Of a DNA stretch of 48,146 nt, positions 43,685 to 48,146 are shown one piece after another. Within the stretch, counting starts at the first letter, position 1; every line of letters starts with the position of its first letter. Under the pieces are notes generated by a model. It made no database searches, was not told the DNA's origin, and saw only the letters and a list, made by a program, of their open reading frames with translations. Where the stretch lies: the NCBI GenBank assembly GCA_016704305.1, contig JADJAL010000037.1, forward strand, positions 1 through 48,146, in the 5' to 3' direction. This stretch comes from Haliea sp. GTDB lineage: Bacteria; Pseudomonadota; Gammaproteobacteria; Pseudomonadales; Halieaceae. The position numbers and the translations under genes are program-made.

Positions 43685-44824
43685 ATGGCACTGGTACTGA
43701 ATGAAGAACAACGCCTGTTGCGGGACACCGCGAAGGACTTCCTGGGCAAGCATGCTCCGGTGGCCGCGCTACGCCAACTGCGCGACGCGCACGATCCCAT
43801 TGGCTACTCACCTGAGCTGTGGCAACAGATGGCGGAAATGGGCTGGGCCAGCATCATACTTCCCGAAGCCTACGGCGGCCTGGATTTTGGCTTCCTCGGC
43901 CTTGGGGTCGTGCTGGAAGAATGCGGCCGCACGCTCGCCGCATCACCGCTGTTTGCCACCGCAGTGGTGGGCGCATCCGCCCTGCTGCTCGGTGGCAATG
44001 AAGAACAGAAGCACGCCCTGCTGCCTTGCGTCGCTGACGGATCATTGACGCTCGCCCTTGCGCTGGAAGAAACACACCACCACAACCCAACGTTTATCAC
44101 CACCACCGCCAAAATCCAGAGCGAGCATTTTGTTCTCAACGGCAGCAAGTGCTTCGTGCTGGATGGGCACAGCGCTGACAAACTGATCGTGGTAGTGCGC
44201 ACCGGCGGCACCGAACGCAGCACTGCAGGGTTGACCCTGTTGTTGGTGGACCGCGACACACCGGGCGTGAACTGCCGGCGCACGCTGATGGCGGACAGCC
44301 GCAATGCCGCCAATTTCCGCTTCGACAATGTGGTGGTCCCCGCCGAAAACGTACTCGGCGCGATCAACCAGGGCTGGTCGATTCTGGAACCGGTGCTGGA
44401 TCGGGGTCGCGTCGCCATCGCGGCGGAAATGATGGGCTCCGCGCTGGAAGCATTCGAGCGCACAGTTACCTACCTGAAGGAGCGGGAACAATTCGGTGCA
44501 CTGATCGGCTCTTTCCAGGCACTGCAACATCGCGCCGCCCACATGCAGGCAGATATTGAGCTGTGCCGCTCAGTCGTGTTGCAAGCACTTTCGACCGTGG
44601 ACGACGCACCACACCAGTTGCCGCCGTTGGCCAGCCTGGCCAAGGCGAAACTGAATGAGCTGGCAAAACTGGTCACGAATGAAGCCGTGCAAATGCACGG
44701 TGGCATCGGTGTTACCGATGCCCTGGAGATTGGCTTCTTCCTGAAGCGCGCCAGGGTCGCGATGCAGATTTTCGGTGACACCGGCTATCACAAGGACCGC
44801 TACGCCACATTGAGTGGCTACTGA
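43685..44824 (+). CDS. Acyl-CoA dehydrogenase family subunit lacking the usual catalytic Glu
   Basis: 379-residue acyl-CoA dehydrogenase-fold protein. N-terminal helices ALVLNEEQRLLRDTAKDFLG, centre FRFDNVVVPAENVLGAINQG, helical EREQFGALIGSFQALQHRAA (FAD-contact Arg/Gln region) and C-terminal QMHGGIGVTDALEIGFFLKR. In short/medium-chain enzymes the residue aligned with Ala346 (TDALE) is the catalytic Glu; here it is Ala. With the neighbouring gene offering Glu248, a two-subunit enzyme with one active subunit type, like mycobacterial ChsE1-ChsE2, is a reasonable inference. Followed 15 nt later by the ketosteroid isomerase gene. Confidence 0.9.
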   Translation: MALVLNEEQRLLRDTAKDFLGKHAPVAALRQLRDAHDPIGYSPELWQQMAEMGWASIILPEAYGGLDFGFLGLGVVLEECGRTLAASPLFATAVVGASALLLGGNEEQKHALLPCVADGSLTLALALEETHHHNPTFITTTAKIQSEHFVLNGSKCFVLDGHSADKLIVVVRTGGTERSTAGLTLLLVDRDTPGVNCRRTLMADSRNAANFRFDNVVVPAENVLGAINQGWSILEPVLDRGRVAIAAEMMGSALEAFERTVTYLKEREQFGALIGSFQALQHRAAHMQADIELCRSVVLQALSTVDDAPHQLPPLASLAKAKLNELAKLVTNEAVQMHGGIGVTDALEIGFFLKRARVAMQIFGDTGYHKDRYATLSGY

Positions 44825-44839
44825 CAACGAGGAGTAACT

Positions 44840-45199
44840 ATGGAAGCCAGCGCCATGATCGCAATGGTCCACAAATACGTGGAAGCATTCGCCAAAGAGG
44901 ATATGGACATCATTCGCGAGATCTACGCCGATGATGCCACCGTTGAAGACCCGGTAGGCACCCCCCTGCACGTGGGCATCGACGCTATTTGCGCCTTCTA
45001 TGAGGGCGCCCTGAAATCGGGTGCAAAACTGGCCCTGAGCGGCGACCCGCGCTGCAGCGGCAACGCGGTGGCCTTTCCCTTCCAGGTGCAGATGCCCGGC
45101 GTCGCCATCGATATCATTGATGTGTTTGAGTTCAATGGCGAGGGCAAGGTCAACAGCATGAAGGCCTACTGGAGCGGTGATAACATGAAGTCGGCCTGA
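44840..45199 (+). CDS. ksi: Steroid delta5-3-ketosteroid isomerase (KSI)
   Basis: 119-residue SnoaL/NTF2-fold enzyme that moves the C5-C6 double bond of 3-oxo-5-ene steroids into conjugation. It resembles Comamonas/Pseudomonas KSI across YADDATVEDPVGTPLHVG. Catalytic residues are in register: Tyr13 (HKYVEAF), Asp37 (TVEDPVG) and Asp94 (DIIDVFEFNG), equivalent to Tyr14, Asp38 and Asp99. GAGGAG precedes ATG 44840. Third gene of the acyl-CoA dehydrogenase operon. This is the clearest marker of steroid metabolism in the window. Some SnoaL-like proteins lack KSI activity, but here all three key residues are kept. Confidence 0.88.
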   Translation: MEASAMIAMVHKYVEAFAKEDMDIIREIYADDATVEDPVGTPLHVGIDAICAFYEGALKSGAKLALSGDPRCSGNAVAFPFQVQMPGVAIDIIDVFEFNGEGKVNSMKAYWSGDNMKSA

Positions 45200-45225
45200 G
45201 TTTTACACCGACGGAAAAACTCAGG
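45195..45225. terminator. 10-bp perfect hairpin at the convergent KSI / small-gene junction
   Basis: CCTGAGTTTT (45195-45204) and AAAACTCAGG (45216-45225), loop 11 nt. It spans the stop codons of both converging genes. No U-tract outside the stem, so termination is possible but not canonical. Confidence 0.4.
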
Positions 45226-45430
45226 CGGGGAATGGATTGTTGCCGTAGCTCGCGGCGAAACGCTCGATCCATTCCACTGCGGCCTCATCAGAGCTGAGCA
45301 GGCGGCCACTCTCGCGCAACACCTGCAACCGGTACCGCATGATCTGCTGGCACTGGCCTTCCATACGCAAGCGAAACATCTCTTCGCCCGACAGCGTCAC
45401 CGCCCTGCTCTGCTCAACCGCGTTGGACAC
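45221..45430 (-). CDS. Small hypothetical protein
   Basis: 69 residues from GTG 45430 with GAGGGGC upstream. Rich in Glu and Arg (GEEMFRLRMEGQCQQIMRYR, VEWIERFAASYGNNPFP), no signal or membrane segment, probably helical. No family recognised. It stands alone and converges on KSI. Confidence 0.5.
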   Translation of the reverse strand: MSNAVEQSRAVTLSGEEMFRLRMEGQCQQIMRYRLQVLRESGRLLSSDEAAVEWIERFAASYGNNPFPA

Positions 45431-45581
45431 ACGCCCCTCGCTTCTGCCCCATGCCCTTTATTCTTAGCAGCAACTACTGGAAATGTCAGTGCATGGCGTG
45501 CAGCGCTGTGAAGCAATACACAAAAATTTGTGGATTTATCGCTGTATAGCGCCTTGTTAACCGAGGCGTGAGTATCGGGAA

Positions 45582-46049
45582 CTACATATCCCGCATCAAC
45601 ATGCGCTGAATGACGGGTTCCGCGCCAACGCTGAACACTGCATCATCAAATGACGGCGGCCCGAACTTCGCTACCGCATTATTGGACAGGGCAATCGGCT
45701 CCTTGGGCATGCCGATGAAACTGGTGTCCATTTCCCCGTCGTTGTCCTTATCGTAGAACGCCGACAGGGCGTATGAACCGAGCGGCACCTGCAGTTCTGT
45801 TCGCACCAGCTCCCCGTCGAGGGATTCAGCAATGACTACTTTTTTATTCATCACAGCCTCATCGCCCAGCCAGGTGGCATCGGAATCATAGACCGCGATA
45901 TACACGTTCCCGGTAGCGTCTTTCAAACCGGAGATCTCAACCATGACGATGCCGGTGAGTTCGTCTGCCAGGGTGGCCTGGCAGACGAACAACAATAGCA
46001 GGTATTGCAGCGCGCGCATTGTGCGCATGGAGTGTGATTTCGTACTCAT
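45582..46049 (-). CDS. DUF2141 domain secreted protein
   Basis: 155 residues with an N-terminal signal (ALQYLLLLFVCQATLADE) and a DUF2141 beta-sandwich: GLKDATGNVYIAVYDSDATW, VPLGSYALSAFYDKDNDGEM DTSFIGMPKEP. The YDKDNDGEMD stretch may bind calcium. Function unknown, periplasmic or surface. A start at the internal Met (46028) is equally possible. Confidence 0.85.
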   Translation of the reverse strand: MSTKSHSMRTMRALQYLLLLFVCQATLADELTGIVMVEISGLKDATGNVYIAVYDSDATWLGDEAVMNKKVVIAESLDGELVRTELQVPLGSYALSAFYDKDNDGEMDTSFIGMPKEPIALSNNAVAKFGPPSFDDAVFSVGAEPVIQRMLMRDM

Positions 46050-46167
46050 GTTACCTCCGCAACAGGGGCTACATCGCTGGTGCGCGTGGACGCAATTTTT
46101 GCTGGAGTATACACTAGCCCTTCACTAATTGGCGCAACTGACAACCGACTTCAAAGGAGTTGACGAC

Positions 46168-46404
46168 TTGGGCAAAGCAGCGGAAATCATCGCGATGATA
46201 CAAACGATACTAAAGCACCAGGCCATGCCGCCTACTGACGTAACTCTGGCGTCTGAACTCTATGATGACGGCATCGGCCTCGATTCATTGTGTGTCGCCG
46301 AACTTTCCGCTGTGCTGGAAAAGACTTATGGCAGCGATCCCTACACCAGTAAACAAATGCCCCGTACTGTCAGTGATATCGTCAGTTTCTATGGCGATAC
46401 CTGA
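46168..46404 (+). CDS. Acyl carrier protein
   Basis: 78-residue carrier protein with the phosphopantetheine site Ser40 in GIGLDSLCVAELSAVLEKTY. The open frame reaches TTG 46129, but AGGAG (46155-46159) lies 8 nt before TTG 46168, which also gives the standard ACP length. Clearly not the housekeeping acpP (different core sequence). It precedes an AMP ligase gene by 6 nt, implying that the ligase loads an acyl or aryl acid onto it. Confidence 0.87.
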   Translation: MGKAAEIIAMIQTILKHQAMPPTDVTLASELYDDGIGLDSLCVAELSAVLEKTYGSDPYTSKQMPRTVSDIVSFYGDT

Positions 46405-46410
46405 GAGTGA

Positions 46411-47712
46411 TTGAGCAACGCTTTCTGTGAGGTGCTAGTACACCGTAATCCGGAACGAGCGTTTCTGCTCGGCGCTGATTACCAGCATAGCTATGGTGAA
46501 TTTTTTGAGTATTGCCGGCGGCTTGCGAATGGCTTGTTGCAGCTGAAGGGGGATCGTTTCGCCTGCTACATGGCGGATTCACCGGAGCTGGTTGCGGTTA
46601 TCCTGGCAGCAGGCATGAGCGGCAAGTCTTTGCTGCTCCTGAACCGTGAACTCACCGCGCAACAATTGTCTGCAACGTTGCTACGTCACCCGGTGGATAC
46701 ACTGATTAGCGATACCGAACTCGATATCATTCTGCCTGCTACAGTGCTGATCGCGGATGCACTGGATGAACTGGCAAACGGCGAGCCACTGGTTGAATAC
46801 CGTGAAGGCGAAATCCTGATACTGACATCCGGCACCACAGGGGAGCCAAAATGCGTTCGGTACTCGTGGCCGGTTCTGTTTGCCCAGGTCAATTTCGCCG
46901 GTCTGCAGATGCTGGTGCATGTATTGCGCAATGGCAGCACGCTGGTGTTTGCTGAATCAAACAAAGTCACCCATGCCCTACAGGCTGCGCGGCAATGCGC
47001 TGTCACACATATCAGCTCGACTCCGACTTTCTGGCGCTATGCCCTTGCCAGCTTGCCCGCGTCGGAGCATGGATTGGCCCTGGAGCACATTACTTTAGGT
47101 AGCGAAGCTTTTTCAGCGTCACTGCTGGAGCAACTAAAGCAGACTTTTCCCCGTGCACGCATCGTGCATATCTACGCTTCAACCGAAGCAGGTTCCTGTG
47201 TCTCAGTCAGCGATATGCGCCCTGGCCTGCCAGTCTCCATACTTCACAGGACGGAAGATTCTGCTGTGCAGTTCCGGATAGTGGACGGCGAACTCCACAT
47301 CCGCAGCACTCACGGTATGGATGGGTACGCGGGCTCAGTTGAGTGTGCCGCACGCGACGCTGAGGGCTGGCTAGCGAGTGGCGATTTGGTGAAGATTGAA
47401 AATGACCGCATTCTCTTCTTGGGTAGGCGGTCCGAGACGATTAACGTCGGCGGGGTAAAGGTCCATCCCCTGGAAGAAAACATTGTGTGCGCGCTGCCAT
47501 GCGTAAAGCTGGCACGAGTGTTCGGCCAGGCCAATCCGGTTGCGGGCCAGATCGTAGCCGTCGATGTCGTCGCCCAGGTCGGCTACACCGACCAGGTCGT
47601 CGAGGAGGCTATCCGCGAAGCGTGCCTGGCATTGAGCCGACATGCGCGTCCACGAAGTATCAACTTCGTTGCCGCTATCGAAACGAATAATTTGAAGCTG
47701 AAAAGACAATGA
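46411..47712 (+). CDS. AMP-dependent acyl/aryl synthetase-ligase (ANL family)
   Basis: 433 residues from TTG 46411. Adenylation motifs: LILTSGTTGEPKCVRYSW (phosphate loop), IVHIYASTEAGSCVS (A5-type), GWLASGDLVKIENDRILFLG and RRSETINVGGVKVHPLEENI (A7/A8 hinge), and a C-terminal NLKLKRQ that carries the A10-type catalytic Lys. The N-terminal subdomain is short, so the protein is smaller than typical (about 500), but no core motif is missing. Between an ACP gene and an SDR gene with 6-nt spacing and an ATGA overlap, it probably activates a carboxylic acid for the ACP. The product is unknown. Confidence 0.88.
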   Translation: MSNAFCEVLVHRNPERAFLLGADYQHSYGEFFEYCRRLANGLLQLKGDRFACYMADSPELVAVILAAGMSGKSLLLLNRELTAQQLSATLLRHPVDTLISDTELDIILPATVLIADALDELANGEPLVEYREGEILILTSGTTGEPKCVRYSWPVLFAQVNFAGLQMLVHVLRNGSTLVFAESNKVTHALQAARQCAVTHISSTPTFWRYALASLPASEHGLALEHITLGSEAFSASLLEQLKQTFPRARIVHIYASTEAGSCVSVSDMRPGLPVSILHRTEDSAVQFRIVDGELHIRSTHGMDGYAGSVECAARDAEGWLASGDLVKIENDRILFLGRRSETINVGGVKVHPLEENIVCALPCVKLARVFGQANPVAGQIVAVDVVAQVGYTDQVVEEAIREACLALSRHARPRSINFVAAIETNNLKLKRQ

Positions 47713-48146
47713 TGGATACAAGGCAAGTAGTGTTGATAAGTGGCGGCAGCAAAGGCTTGGGTGCTGGCCTTGTGGACAGCTTTCTCGCTAGCGGGTTCAA
47801 GGTCGCCACCTTCAGCCGTAGCGCCACCGCAACCACTGACAACTGGAAAAATCGATACGGCGCTAACTTTTTTACTTTGAAGCGCTTAGCCTGGCGACAA
47901 AGCGCCTGCAAGCAGTTCGTTCAGAATGTGCAGCAGCAGTTGGGTGATATCAATATCCTGATCAACAATGCCGGCGTGGCGCACACAGCGGTACTGGCGC
48001 TGGCCGACGATGACGCCATCGATCGACTGATCGACACCAACCTCAAGGGGACATTCCATTTGACGCGGCTGGTCTGTCGCCCAATGCTATCCCTTGGCTG
48101 GGGGCGCATCATCAACATCTCATCCATTGTGGGCTTGTCTGGATAC
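47709..48146 (+). CDS. SDR-family (FabG-like) ketoreductase, 3' end beyond window
   Basis: Open from ATG 47709 (overlapping the ligase stop by 4 nt) to the last base, 146 codons. QVVLISGGSKGLGAGLVDSF gives the cofactor loop, ILINNAGVAHTAVLAL the NNAG motif, and IINISSIVGLSGY the catalytic Ser, cut off at or next to the YxxxK region. With the ACP and ligase it suggests reduction of a carrier-bound ketone. Incomplete at the window edge. Confidence 0.85.
   Translation, partial: MMDTRQVVLISGGSKGLGAGLVDSFLASGFKVATFSRSATATTDNWKNRYGANFFTLKRLAWRQSACKQFVQNVQQQLGDINILINNAGVAHTAVLALADDDAIDRLIDTNLKGTFHLTRLVCRPMLSLGWGRIINISSIVGLSGY

Overview
The window (GC-rich, no rRNA, tRNA, CRISPR array or insertion sequence seen) looks like a chromosomal piece of a marine-type gammaproteobacterium, probably near Halieaceae/Spongiibacteraceae. 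This is an inference from gene content: a ketosteroid isomerase, paired acyl-CoA dehydrogenases, PF13469-type sulfotransferases, exosortase-sorted proteins, an osmoregulated-glucan protein and a cis/trans fatty acid isomerase.

Layout. 1-2526 (minus): a broken RND efflux pump and its membrane-fusion lipoprotein. 2620-3194: a yefM-yoeB toxin-antitoxin pair with a recognisable promoter/operator. 3211-4442: a decayed SRPBCC-SDR gene. 4563-10875: a photooxidative-stress locus. An ECF sigma factor and ChrR-type anti-sigma face an operon of FAD oxidase, DUF1365 protein, CFA-type methyltransferase and photolyase, and both promoters carry the same TGATCC -35 element. 10886-16893: an SDR, a sulfotransferase, a pterin dehydratase, a Spy-like periplasmic protein, a VPLPA-CTERM protein, a zinc alcohol dehydrogenase and an APH-like kinase. 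17096-19334: a CrtI/PYROXD2-like oxidoreductase and a convergent TetR; similar palindromes lie in front of both.

19569-30248 is an accessory lipid/steroid-like catabolic region. A sulfotransferase/DUF1214 module occurs twice, once with an LLM oxidoreductase and a dienelactone hydrolase, and once with a PhyH dioxygenase and a divergent CoA-transferase. 30258-36497 holds a PEP-CTERM protein, cti, a shikimate-kinase-like gene, a VOC protein, a membrane ABM protein, uppP and a cupin. 36577-42197 holds opgG, an EthD-like protein, an SDR, an HtrA-type protease and another SDR. 42487-45199 is a compact operon of two different acyl-CoA dehydrogenase subunits plus a delta5-3-ketosteroid isomerase, the strongest evidence for steroid catabolism. 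46168-48146 (AT-richer by eye) starts an acyl carrier protein / AMP-ligase / SDR biosynthetic operon that runs off the end.

Two points affect how the annotation is read. At least eight single-base indels, mostly in short homopolymers, break otherwise well-conserved genes, so much of the apparent gene breakage may be sequence error. Separately, an intergenic repeat family with the palindromic core ACATCCATGT occurs at three loci (four copies).
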